Assembly (NCBI GenBank): GCA_012971835.1 | Contig: JAAZFR010000072.1 | Location: 1 to 10,827 of the forward strand | Source of the DNA: Erysipelotrichia bacterium | GTDB taxonomy: Bacteria > Bacillota_I > Bacilli_A > RFN20 > CAG-826 | DNA: 10,827 nt | Direction: 5' to 3' | In this document: positions 1 through 6,717 of the stretch, piece by piece | Layout of the letters: each line of letters starts with the position of its first letter | Position numbering within the stretch: position 1 is the stretch's first letter | Notes under the pieces: model-generated | The model's database searches: none | What the model was told of the DNA's origin: nothing | The model's input: only the letters and a program-made list of their open reading frames with translations | Made by a program: the position numbers and the translations under genes

Positions 1-2220
1 GGCGTTTTGATGTTCGTAGCCGAACAATATAGCGGCCTCTTTTTCTTATTTGTCCTCATCGCCAACATTGTCATTGGATTATTTCAAGATATTCGAGCTC
101 GAAAACTAGTCGATAAACTTCGCTTGGTAACAAATCCAAAAGCGACCGTTGTCCGCAATGGCAGCATTTTTGAAATCCAAGTTAATGATTTGGTTTTAAG
201 TGACATCCTTATTTTAAAAGCAGGAGACCAAGTAAGCATCGATGCCGTCTTGGTTGAAGGCAAAATAAGCGCGAACGAATCACTTCTTACTGGTGAATCG
301 GTGCCAGTAGAGAAAAACATTGGCGATAAAGTCTTTTCTGGATCATTTGTGACAAGTGGTACAGCGCGAGTTAGAGCCACATCGGTTGGGCGCGCTAATT
401 ATGCAGAACAACTTCAAAGCCAAGTAAGGTTATTTAAACGGCCTAAGTCAGAAATTCTTAAATCAATGAGAATCCTTTTCCGCTATATTGGCGCAATCGT
501 CATTCTTTTTGCGATTGCCTATGGCGTAACTTTTTCCCTTAAAGGTGGCTTTAGCACTTTTCAATCCTTCCAATCATCAGTTGGCTCGTTAGCAGGATCA
601 CTAGTCGCCATGATACCTTCAGGTATGTATCTTCTAACTTCCATGACACTCGCGGTTGGTGTTTTGCGTCTAGCTTATAAACGAATGCTTGTTCAAGAGT
701 TATACTCCATTGAAACTCTGGCTCGCGTTGATGTTTTGTGTCTAGATAAGACCGGCACGTTAACTGATGGCAACATGGATGTTAAAGAGATAATTACATA
801 TAACGGCACCAGTGAATCCGAAATTCGTAAGTACCTATCATCTTTGCTTATAGCAACAAAAGACAACAACCAAACAGCTCAAGCAATTTTAAAAGAAGTG
901 GGATTCGATGGCGGATTCAATGCCGTTGATTCATTATCTTTTTCAAGTGAGAAGAAATACTCTGCGGCAGTCTTTAAAGGAATTGGCACTATTATTATTG
1001 GCGCACCAGAGTTTATTAAGTCACGCGATGAAGAAATTATTACAAACGAGATTAAAAAACACACAAAAAAAGGATATCGCGTTTTACTTATAGCATATAG
1101 CAAAGAAGAGAAGATTAGTGATTTGACGAACGATTTTGCGACGATTGGTTTGCTCGTTGTTCAAGATCATATTCGCGAGGACGCGAAAGAAAACATTGCT
1201 TGGTTTAAGAATAACGGGGTGGGGATTAAAATAATTAGTGGCGATAATGTTGATACTGTTAGCGAGATATCAAGAATAGTTGGTGTTGAAGGCGCAAACA
1301 AATACATATCCTTAGAAAACATACCGTTAAATGAAGTTGCTAATTACGTCCAAAAATACAATGTGTTTGGCCGTGTTAGTCCAGAACAAAAAGAAGTAAT
1401 TATTAAAACGTTGAGAAACGCTGGTCACATTGTTGCTATGACAGGAGACGGAGTTAACGACATATTAGCGTTAAAAGTTGCAGATTGTTCAATAGCGATG
1501 GCCTCAGGTGCGGCTGCAGCAAGAAATGTTTCTCATCTTGTTTCTCTTGATTCTAATTTTGGTAAACTGCCGGAAGTCGTTGATGAAGGAAGAAGGGTAA
1601 TTAATAACCTGCAAAGAACTTGCTCGCTTTTTTTGGCAAAAACGATCTTTGCTGTCGTTACAAGTTTGGTGTTTTTGATTGCTGGATGGTTTGGTGGACT
1701 GGATTATCCATTTTTAACAAACAATCTTTATATTTGGGAAATATGCACGATTGGACTCGCCGCTTTCTTCTTAGCCTTACAAAAAAACAGTGAGCGACTC
1801 AAAGGTAGCTTCATGGGCAACATTATTAAAAAAGCGGTACCGGGTGGTATTATGCAATTTACGTTTGTTTTGCTTATTTATGGCTTAGCCACTATCTTTC
1901 CAAACTTTGTGAGTCTTGAAGTAGCTAACACTATGGCTATATTTACTTTTACGGTTGCAAGCTACTTTATTTTAGCAAAAATATCTTGGCCACTTGATGG
2001 CTATCGCCTCATTTTGTTCTTGTCGATGGTGGGATTAGGAATTATCGCCTTTATCTTTGATTTCTTCTTAAGGTCATGGGAAATACTTAAAATATCTTAT
2101 GAAGTTATGTCGCCCATCCACGTATTGGTGCTATTTTTATTAATAGCACTTGCCTTGCCATTTTATTTAATTGTTAGTAAATTGACCTCAAGGCTAGTTA
2201 ATCGAAAGGCGGATACTTAA
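1..2220 (+). CDS. CtpE-like cation-translocating P-type ATPase (5' partial)
   Basis: This is an integral-membrane P-type ATPase that couples ATP hydrolysis to cation transport. The frame is open to the left edge, so the TTG at 7 and ATG at 10 are internal. Roughly the first 60-70 residues, including M1, are probably missing. Numbering from the TTG at 7: an M2-like helix at 9-28, the actuator loop with TGES at 95-98, M3 near 157-177, M4 with the ion-site motif IPSG at 203-206, the phosphorylated Asp247 in DKTGTLT, a short nucleotide-binding domain containing a GAPE motif, and TGDGVND at 479-485. Six hydrophobic segments follow (M5-M10). The sequence after TGDGVND (ADCSIAMASG, then AARNVS) is typical of the CtpE-like subgroup, whose Mycobacterium tuberculosis member is a reported calcium transporter. 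Ca2+ specificity here is inference; Mg2+ or Mn2+ cannot be excluded. It is the first visible gene of a plus-strand unit, with psuG 1 base downstream. Confidence 0.93.
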   Translation, partial: GVLMFVAEQYSGLFFLFVLIANIVIGLFQDIRARKLVDKLRLVTNPKATVVRNGSIFEIQVNDLVLSDILILKAGDQVSIDAVLVEGKISANESLLTGESVPVEKNIGDKVFSGSFVTSGTARVRATSVGRANYAEQLQSQVRLFKRPKSEILKSMRILFRYIGAIVILFAIAYGVTFSLKGGFSTFQSFQSSVGSLAGSLVAMIPSGMYLLTSMTLAVGVLRLAYKRMLVQELYSIETLARVDVLCLDKTGTLTDGNMDVKEIITYNGTSESEIRKYLSSLLIATKDNNQTAQAILKEVGFDGGFNAVDSLSFSSEKKYSAAVFKGIGTIIIGAPEFIKSRDEEIITNEIKKHTKKGYRVLLIAYSKEEKISDLTNDFATIGLLVVQDHIREDAKENIAWFKNNGVGIKIISGDNVDTVSEISRIVGVEGANKYISLENIPLNEVANYVQKYNVFGRVSPEQKEVIIKTLRNAGHIVAMTGDGVNDILALKVADCSIAMASGAAAARNVSHLVSLDSNFGKLPEVVDEGRRVINNLQRTCSLFLAKTIFAVVTSLVFLIAGWFGGLDYPFLTNNLYIWEICTIGLAAFFLALQKNSERLKGSFMGNIIKKAVPGGIMQFTFVLLIYGLATIFPNFVSLEVANTMAIFTFTVASYFILAKISWPLDGYRLILFLSMVGLGIIAFIFDFFLRSWEILKISYEVMSPIHVLVLFLLIALALPFYLIVSKLTSRLVNRKADT

Positions 2221-2221
2221 T

Positions 2222-3127
2222 ATGTATATTTCTAGAGACGTTTCTCAAGCCTTAAAAAACAATCGTCCCGTTGTCGCTTTAGAATCAACGATTATTTCTC
2301 ATGGCATGCCTTATCCTCAAAATGTTCAAACAGCTTTAATGCTTGAAAATATTATTTTAAAAGCTGGCGCTACTCCGGCTACGATTGGAATAATCGACGG
2401 AGAAATAATTGTCGGTATGAATCACTCGCAAATCGAAGACTTTGGAAAACGTAAAAATGTTCGTAAAGTTTCGCGACGTGATTTGCCGGTTGTGGTCGCT
2501 AAAAAGAAGTGGGGTGCAACGACCGTGGCCGCAACGATGATTATTGCTGAAATGGCTGGCATTGAAGTGTTTGTAACTGGCGGAATCGGCGGCGTTCATC
2601 GCCACGGAGAAACGACTTTTGATATTTCCGCTGATCTTGAAGAGTTCGCGATGACAAGTGTGACCGTCGTTTCATCAGGAGCCAAAGCAATCCTTGACTT
2701 GCCTTTAACTCTTGAATATTTAGAGACAAAAGGAGTTACAATCCTTTCGTATCAAAGCGATGAGTTTGCTAGTTTTTATTCACGTGAGTCGGGACTTAAA
2801 CTCGAAGATCGCATCGACACTCCAGATGAGGCCGCATCCATCATCAAAACGAAGCGTGATTTACACCTAAAGGGTGGTATTCTTATTTCGAATCCAATAC
2901 CAACCGCCTTTGCTATGTCAAAATCACAAATCGATGAGGCAATTTCGCTTGCTCTTAAAAGAGCAGAAACGAAGAGGATTAAAGGTAAGGATGTAACACC
3001 TTTTCTCTTGAAAGAAATAGCCACTATTACCAAAGGTAAATCCTTGGAAACAAACATTGAGCTTATTAAAAACAACGCTATCTTGGGGGCAAAAGTAGCT
3101 ATTGCTCTCAGCGCGCTAAAACACTAG
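2222..3127 (+). CDS. psuG: Pseudouridine-5'-phosphate glycosidase PsuG
   Basis: This cytosolic enzyme of pseudouridine breakdown reversibly splits the C-C glycosidic bond of pseudouridine 5'-phosphate into uracil and ribose 5-phosphate. The 301 residues are the usual full length. Family motifs run in order: ALESTIISHGMPYP at 19-32, a DGEI/VGM segment at 59-66, RKVSRRDLP at 81-89, KWGATTVAATM at 96-106, VFVTGGIGGVHRG-like at 117-127, DISADLEE at 134-141, and SSGAKAILDL at 151-160. By alignment from memory with E. coli PsuG (YeiN), Glu21, Lys82, Asp138 and the Schiff-base Lys155 occupy the catalytic positions. The ATG lies 1 base after the ATPase stop. An AGGCGG ribosome site at 2207-2212 sits inside the ATPase end, which suggests coupled translation. 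The usual partner, pseudouridine kinase (psuK), is not in the window. Confidence 0.97.
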   Translation: MYISRDVSQALKNNRPVVALESTIISHGMPYPQNVQTALMLENIILKAGATPATIGIIDGEIIVGMNHSQIEDFGKRKNVRKVSRRDLPVVVAKKKWGATTVAATMIIAEMAGIEVFVTGGIGGVHRHGETTFDISADLEEFAMTSVTVVSSGAKAILDLPLTLEYLETKGVTILSYQSDEFASFYSRESGLKLEDRIDTPDEAASIIKTKRDLHLKGGILISNPIPTAFAMSKSQIDEAISLALKRAETKRIKGKDVTPFLLKEIATITKGKSLETNIELIKNNAILGAKVAIALSALKH

Positions 3128-3139
3128 GGGGAAACTACT

Positions 3140-3736
3140 ATGAAAAAACTACACCGCTTTACAAAAGCACTCTTCGATCTCGCCGAACAAAAACCAGTTG
3201 CTAAAATTAGCGTCGAGGAATTATGCAACAAAGTTGGAGTAAAACGACAAACGTTCTATTATCATTTCAAAGATATGGGAGACCTAATTAAAGCCATTAT
3301 GATCGATTTTTGCGAACATCGCATCGATAAAGAAGGCGGGCTTCCTGAAGACGCTCGTTTTGTTGCTGAGTTATATGCCGGACACAGTGATATTCTTAAA
3401 AACTTTTTAACCTCGCCGTATGCTACAGAGATGACTAATTTTCTTCATAGTTATTTATATACTCGTTCTTACAATCGTATTACGACTAACCCCAAATATA
3501 AAAATTTGCCAGCAGAACAGCTTCAAAGTGTTTCGCGTATTGTTGCGAGCATCTTGGTAACTGAATTATCGTTTTGGATAAAAAGCGGAATGAAAGAGGA
3601 TAAAGAATTTATGCTCAATCGTTTTCGCGTCATGCTGAAAAATATTGAAAAAATGATGGTTGAAAATTCTCTTCGTGATAATTTGCACCGCGAAGATGCA
3701 TTTCAACAAAACGAAAATGCCCAGAACAAGCATTAG
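3140..3736 (+). CDS. TetR/AcrR-family transcriptional regulator (DhaS-like)
   Basis: This is a predicted DNA-binding regulator of 198 residues. The N-terminal TetR domain is clear: helix 1 around 5-17, then a helix-turn-helix at about 23-43 (ISVEELCNKVGV, then the diagnostic TFYYHF at 38-43), followed by a helix resembling DLIKAIM. The C-terminal ligand and dimer domain (about 75-178) is helical and resembles the group that contains the dihydroxyacetone-kinase regulator DhaS; the last 20 residues are polar and probably disordered. The ATG has a good AGGGGG ribosome site at 3126-3131, overlapping the psuG stop codon. It sits 14 bases before an alcohol dehydrogenase gene, which is therefore the best guess for a target. 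No operator palindrome was found nearby, and any autoregulatory site would have to lie upstream of the window. The inducing ligand is unknown. Confidence 0.9.
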   Translation: MKKLHRFTKALFDLAEQKPVAKISVEELCNKVGVKRQTFYYHFKDMGDLIKAIMIDFCEHRIDKEGGLPEDARFVAELYAGHSDILKNFLTSPYATEMTNFLHSYLYTRSYNRITTNPKYKNLPAEQLQSVSRIVASILVTELSFWIKSGMKEDKEFMLNRFRVMLKNIEKMMVENSLRDNLHREDAFQQNENAQNKH

Positions 3737-3738
3737 AT

Positions 3739-3746
3739 AAGGAGGT
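3739..3746 (+). promoter_or_regulatory. Ribosome binding site fixing a GTG start
   Basis: AAGGAGGT is a perfect anti-Shine-Dalgarno match. It lies 4 bases before the GTG at 3751 and directly after the stop of the regulator gene. It supports GTG as the start of the alcohol dehydrogenase. The residues encoded from there (VDFEFISPTKLFFG) match the normal N-terminus of the family. Confidence 0.85.
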
Positions 3747-3750
3747 AGTT

Positions 3751-4923
3751 GTGGTTGATTTTGAATTTATATCGCCAACAAAACTGTTTTTTGGAAGAGA
3801 AAAAGAAAAGGATATTGGCTTAATTATTAAGTCATATGGCTTTAAAAAAGTCTTGTTTCATTATGGTTCAGTTTCAATTAAGCGAAGTGGGCTTTACGAT
3901 AAAATCGTAAAATCACTTAAGGATAACAGTATTGAATTTGTTGAACTAAATGGTGTTCGTGTTAACCCCACACACTCGTTAGTTCGTGCTGGTGTGTTTC
4001 TAGCTAGAAAAGAAAAAGTGGAGATGGTTTTAGCTGTTGGTGGCGGTTCAGTCATTGATTCAGCCAAATCAATAGCCGCTGGTTTTTATTATGACGGAGA
4101 TCCTTTTGACTTTAATCTTCATATTGCTAAACCCAAAAAAGTCTTGCCGGTCGGTGTTGTTTTGACAATAGCTGCTGCTGGTTCTGAATTATCGGCTTCG
4201 TGTGTTATTTCTAATGATGAGACAAAAATTAAAAGCGGATTTAATGACGACCTGAATCGCCCTCTCTTTGCGGTATGCAATCCAGAATTGACTTACACGG
4301 TAAGCAAGTATCAAACGGGATGTGGTATCGTTGATATTATTTCCCATTCATTTGAAAGATACTTTTCGCCAAGCCCTAACAAAGAACTAGCAGATGAATT
4401 TGCCTTAGGTGTTATCCGCCATGTAGTTGAAGTAGGCAAAACAGCCATCGAAAAACCTTGCGATTATCAATCAAGAGCATCTTTGATGCTGGCAAGTAGC
4501 TTCTCCCATAATGGAATTACTGGTTTGGGCAAAAAGGTTAATATGCCGGTCCACAAATTAGCACATGGTTTAAGTGCCTTTGATCACAATATTGCGCACG
4601 GCGCTGCCTTGTCGGTGCTGATGCCGGCTTGGATGTCGTATGTCAAAGACGCTGAAATAGATAAGTTTGCCGCTTTTGGTCGCGAAGTGTTTAAAATCCA
4701 TTTTGTTAATAAAGAAGAAAGTGCTAATATGGGAATACGCGAATTGCGGAATTTCTTTAAAGAAATAGGCATGCCGCTTACGTTAACAGAGTTAGGAATC
4801 AACAAAGAAGACATCCCGCTTCTAGTCAGCATGATTACGGAAAAAGGTACACGTGTGGTTGGCCATTCCGTACGACCACTAGACGCACAAGACATTGAAG
4901 CTCTTTTGCTATCGTGTCTCTAG
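3751..4923 (+). CDS. Iron-containing alcohol dehydrogenase (butanol dehydrogenase/YqhD type)
   Basis: This is a predicted cytosolic, metal-dependent NAD(P)H-linked dehydrogenase interconverting an alcohol and its aldehyde or ketone. At 390 residues it has the standard family length. The N-terminal Rossmann-like domain begins with the family opening SPTKLFFG at 8-15. It carries the cofactor motif GGGS at 97-100, followed by VIDSAKSIAAG. The helical C-terminal domain holds the expected metal ligands Asp195 and His199 (VDIISH), His268 (PVH) and His283 (AHGAALS). The overall pattern (TYTVSKYQTGCG, FERYF, LMPAWMSY) places it with the BDH/YqhD branch rather than the glycerol or lactaldehyde branches. 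The loop between the two C-terminal histidine ligands seems one residue longer than in YqhD. Substrate cannot be read from the sequence. The adjacent TetR-type regulator suggests control by an aldehyde, alcohol or redox-stress signal, which is inference. Confidence 0.94.
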   Translation: MVDFEFISPTKLFFGREKEKDIGLIIKSYGFKKVLFHYGSVSIKRSGLYDKIVKSLKDNSIEFVELNGVRVNPTHSLVRAGVFLARKEKVEMVLAVGGGSVIDSAKSIAAGFYYDGDPFDFNLHIAKPKKVLPVGVVLTIAAAGSELSASCVISNDETKIKSGFNDDLNRPLFAVCNPELTYTVSKYQTGCGIVDIISHSFERYFSPSPNKELADEFALGVIRHVVEVGKTAIEKPCDYQSRASLMLASSFSHNGITGLGKKVNMPVHKLAHGLSAFDHNIAHGAALSVLMPAWMSYVKDAEIDKFAAFGREVFKIHFVNKEESANMGIRELRNFFKEIGMPLTLTELGINKEDIPLLVSMITEKGTRVVGHSVRPLDAQDIEALLLSCL

Positions 4924-4938
4924 GGAGGTTTTATTTTT

Positions 4939-6042
4939 ATGAAAAAAGAAGATGCCGCAAGTTTAATCGTCTATGCCTTGATGATTGGTTTAGCTTTATT
5001 TATTGGTTTGGGAATAATTCAACCAATCTTTGTGGCTAACGCTTCGGTAGCAGGAAGCCAATATCTTTTTGCTATTATTTCTGTTATAGTCGGTGTTTTG
5101 ATTAACGCCGTATTAGTGGAACTTGGTCATGTGATCGGTGGTCTTTTGGGCAAATATCGCATTACTTCGGTAAACATTCTTGGTTTTACTTTTTATAAAA
5201 AAGACAGTAAGACTAGATTTGCTTTTAAAGTGTTTGATGGCTTAACTGGTGAGACAAGATTTTTACCAAAAAGCGAAAAATCTAATCCACGAATTGCGAT
5301 TATGTTTCCGATTTTGTTCTTTCTAATTGAACTAATTGTCGCAATTATTTTATATGCCGTAATATCTACGAGCCAAAACGTTGATTTAGTATGGCTTTCA
5401 ATTGGTGCGATTATCGTCGCTTCAATCGGTGGAATGATGACTCTTTACAATGTCGTTCCCTTTAAACTAGACGCGATGACTGATGGCTATCGCATGACGC
5501 TTTTTTCAAAGAAGATAAACATCGAAGCATACAACGAATTAATGCTAATTGAAAATAGCGGTGGTGAATTATTGCCTCGTATCTTTGATGAAATCACCGA
5601 TTATACCGCAGAGGTTAATTTGATTACTGTTTACCGCAATATCAAAGATAAAAACTTTGTTAAAGCTGAAGAAATACTAGAAAATATCATTAAAAAAGAA
5701 ACAAAGACAAGTAGCTCAACACACAATCGTTCGATTGCCCAACTCCTCTTTTTAAAAATTATGAATGAGACCCTTGAAGAAGCAAAAAAATATTATGAGA
5801 CAATTTCATCATCTATTCAGCGGTTTATTTCTAACGATCTCTCAATGCCTTCGCTTAGAGCTTATTTATTAATCGCCGGTTTGATGGATGACTCACAAGG
5901 CGAAGTCATGTATTGTCTTGATCGGAAAAAGAAAGCGATTAAATATACACCTGCGGGGATAAGTGAAATAGAAAACGCCTTGTTTAATGAAGCGTTAGAA
6001 AAAGTAAAACTCGCTCATCCTGATTGGAAGTTAGAGTTATAA
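4939..6042 (+). CDS. M50/site-2-protease-like membrane protein lacking the first zinc histidine
   Basis: This 367-residue membrane protein was not recognised by name. Hydrophobic segments lie near 9-31, 40-60, 119-142 and 150-172. About 180 polar, helical residues follow (195-367, possibly TPR-like), presumably cytosolic. The second segment runs into VELGH at 60-64, which is placed like the HELGH zinc motif of M50 proteases but with Val for the first His. The sequence after it (GGLLGKYRITSVNILGF) looks like the short beta segment that follows HExxH in S2P proteins. The fourth segment ends NVVPFKLDAMTDGYR (171-185), matching the second M50 motif (N-x-x-P ... D-G), with Asp182 as the would-be third ligand. 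The fold call is reasonable; proteolysis is doubtful without His60. GGGAGG at 4923-4928 precedes the ATG. It is the last gene of the plus-strand unit. A non-catalytic membrane scaffold or chaperone is an alternative. Confidence 0.7.
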   Translation: MKKEDAASLIVYALMIGLALFIGLGIIQPIFVANASVAGSQYLFAIISVIVGVLINAVLVELGHVIGGLLGKYRITSVNILGFTFYKKDSKTRFAFKVFDGLTGETRFLPKSEKSNPRIAIMFPILFFLIELIVAIILYAVISTSQNVDLVWLSIGAIIVASIGGMMTLYNVVPFKLDAMTDGYRMTLFSKKINIEAYNELMLIENSGGELLPRIFDEITDYTAEVNLITVYRNIKDKNFVKAEEILENIIKKETKTSSSTHNRSIAQLLFLKIMNETLEEAKKYYETISSSIQRFISNDLSMPSLRAYLLIAGLMDDSQGEVMYCLDRKKKAIKYTPAGISEIENALFNEALEKVKLAHPDWKLEL

Positions 6043-6045
6043 AAC

Positions 6046-6074
6046 AAAAAAGCCCTTCAAAAAGGGTCTTTTTT
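6046..6074. terminator. Bidirectional intrinsic terminator between convergent genes
   Basis: The arms 6046-6057 (A-run, G, CCCTT) and 6062-6074 (AAGGG, T, C, T-run) pair around the loop CAAA, with one bulged T at 6067. A T-run follows the stem on either strand. It begins 4 bases after the stop of the M50-like gene and lies just beyond the mscL stop, so it can end transcription from both sides. Confidence 0.82.
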
Positions 6075-6084
6075 ATCGTTAACA

Positions 6085-6585
6085 TTACTTATCTTTTTTT
6101 AATAAATCGCGGATTTCCGTCAACAAAACAACATCAGGAGCTGGTGCTGGTTCTGGAGCGGGCTCTGGTGTGGGTTCGGCTTCTCCGTTTTTGTGATTCA
6201 TTTTCGCAAGGGCGTTTTCCTTCGCTTTTTGAATGCTGGCAAAGATTTTAATAACCGCAAAAAGAACAAGGGCAATTAAAAGAAAATTGATTACAGCATT
6301 AATTAAAAGCCCCCAATCAATTTTACTTAAAGAAAGATACCAATTTCCATCAGTAGCAAGCACGCCGACTGTTCCGTCTTGAACATCAGCCAGGACACTA
6401 TTTGGAAGAATGGTATAAAAACTATCTAAACCACCATTAACAGCAAGACCGATGACTGGCATAAGAATGTGGTTTACTAACGCCCCGATAATGGCGGAAA
6501 AAGCTCCACCAATAATGACCCCGACCGCAAGCTGTATAACGTTTCCGCGGCTGATGAAATCTTTAAACTCTTTGAAAATTTTCAT
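6085..6585 (-). CDS. mscL: Large-conductance mechanosensitive channel MscL
   Basis: MscL is a homopentameric inner-membrane channel that opens under membrane tension to release solutes during hypo-osmotic shock. It begins with the conserved N-terminal helix and M1 (MKIFKEFKDFISRGNVIQLA, then VGVIIGGAFSAIIGALVNHILMP). A periplasmic loop of about 45 residues follows, then M2 (INAVINFLLIALVLFAVIKIF). After that come a charged linker, a proline-rich stretch, and the C-terminal bundle helix VLLTEIRDLLKK. At 166 residues it is longer than E. coli MscL (136) because of the loop and the Pro-rich linker. An ATG eight codons upstream (6609) is open, but the extra MSRRKNKI is not family-like. The only ribosome site (AGGAG, 6599-6603) lies inside those codons, so 6585 is preferred. 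It appears monocistronic, transcribed divergently from the DegV-family gene. No promoter could be placed with confidence. Confidence 0.96.
   Translation of the reverse strand: MKIFKEFKDFISRGNVIQLAVGVIIGGAFSAIIGALVNHILMPVIGLAVNGGLDSFYTILPNSVLADVQDGTVGVLATDGNWYLSLSKIDWGLLINAVINFLLIALVLFAVIKIFASIQKAKENALAKMNHKNGEAEPTPEPAPEPAPAPDVVLLTEIRDLLKKDK
6136..6174 (-). repeat. Pro-Glu/Pro-Ala repeat segment in MscL
   Basis: Thirteen codons encode PTPEPAPEPAPAP, with two near-identical 12-base units (PEPA) in tandem. The segment links the channel core to the C-terminal bundle helix. Such a repeat could vary in unit number between strains by slippage. Confidence 0.7.
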
Positions 6586-6598
6586 GATTTTATTTTTT

Positions 6599-6603
6599 CT
6601 CCT
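6599..6603 (-). promoter_or_regulatory. Ribosome binding site deciding the mscL start
   Basis: AGGAG reads on the minus strand 13 bases before the ATG at 6585 and lies downstream of the alternative ATG at 6609. It can therefore serve only the inner start. The spacing is longer than the optimum, so initiation may be moderate. Confidence 0.5.
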
Positions 6604-6663
6604 ACTCATATCTTATGACCAAAATAAATAAAAACAAGCCACAAACAACCTAATTTATAATCT

Positions 6664-6692
6664 TTGACAAAATAATTAAAGATTGGGATAAT
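6664..6692 (+). promoter_or_regulatory. Sigma-A-type promoter of the DegV-family gene
   Basis: TTGACA at 6664-6669 is a perfect -35 box. It is followed by a 17-base spacer and GATAAT at 6687-6692, one mismatch from TATAAT. Transcription would begin near 6699, giving a leader of about 19 bases before the ATG at 6718. The surrounding 6586-6717 gap is the only long intergenic region and must also hold the mscL promoter on the other strand, so the two promoters are close. Confidence 0.85.
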
Positions 6693-6705
6693 GTTGGCAA
6701 TTCAA

Positions 6706-6710
6706 AGGAG
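6706..6710 (+). promoter_or_regulatory. Ribosome binding site fixing the DegV-family start
   Basis: AGGAG within AAAGGAGA lies 7 bases before the ATG at 6718. An in-frame ATG at 6691 overlaps the -10 box and would be upstream of the predicted transcription start, so it is not the translation start. Confidence 0.85.
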
Positions 6711-6717
6711 AATTGTA

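Noticed and set aside
7..12. Translation start of the P-type ATPase at TTG 7 or ATG 10
   Set aside because: The frame is open to base 1, and family members have an extra 60-70 residues with M1 before this point.
6586..6609. N-terminal extension of MscL (MSRRKNKI) from the ATG at 6609
   Set aside because: The only ribosome site lies inside these codons, and family members start at the equivalent of the inner Met.
6610..6663. mscL promoter candidates on the minus strand, such as TATAAA near 6652-6657
   Set aside because: No acceptable -35 box at 16-18 bases, so the promoter was not called.
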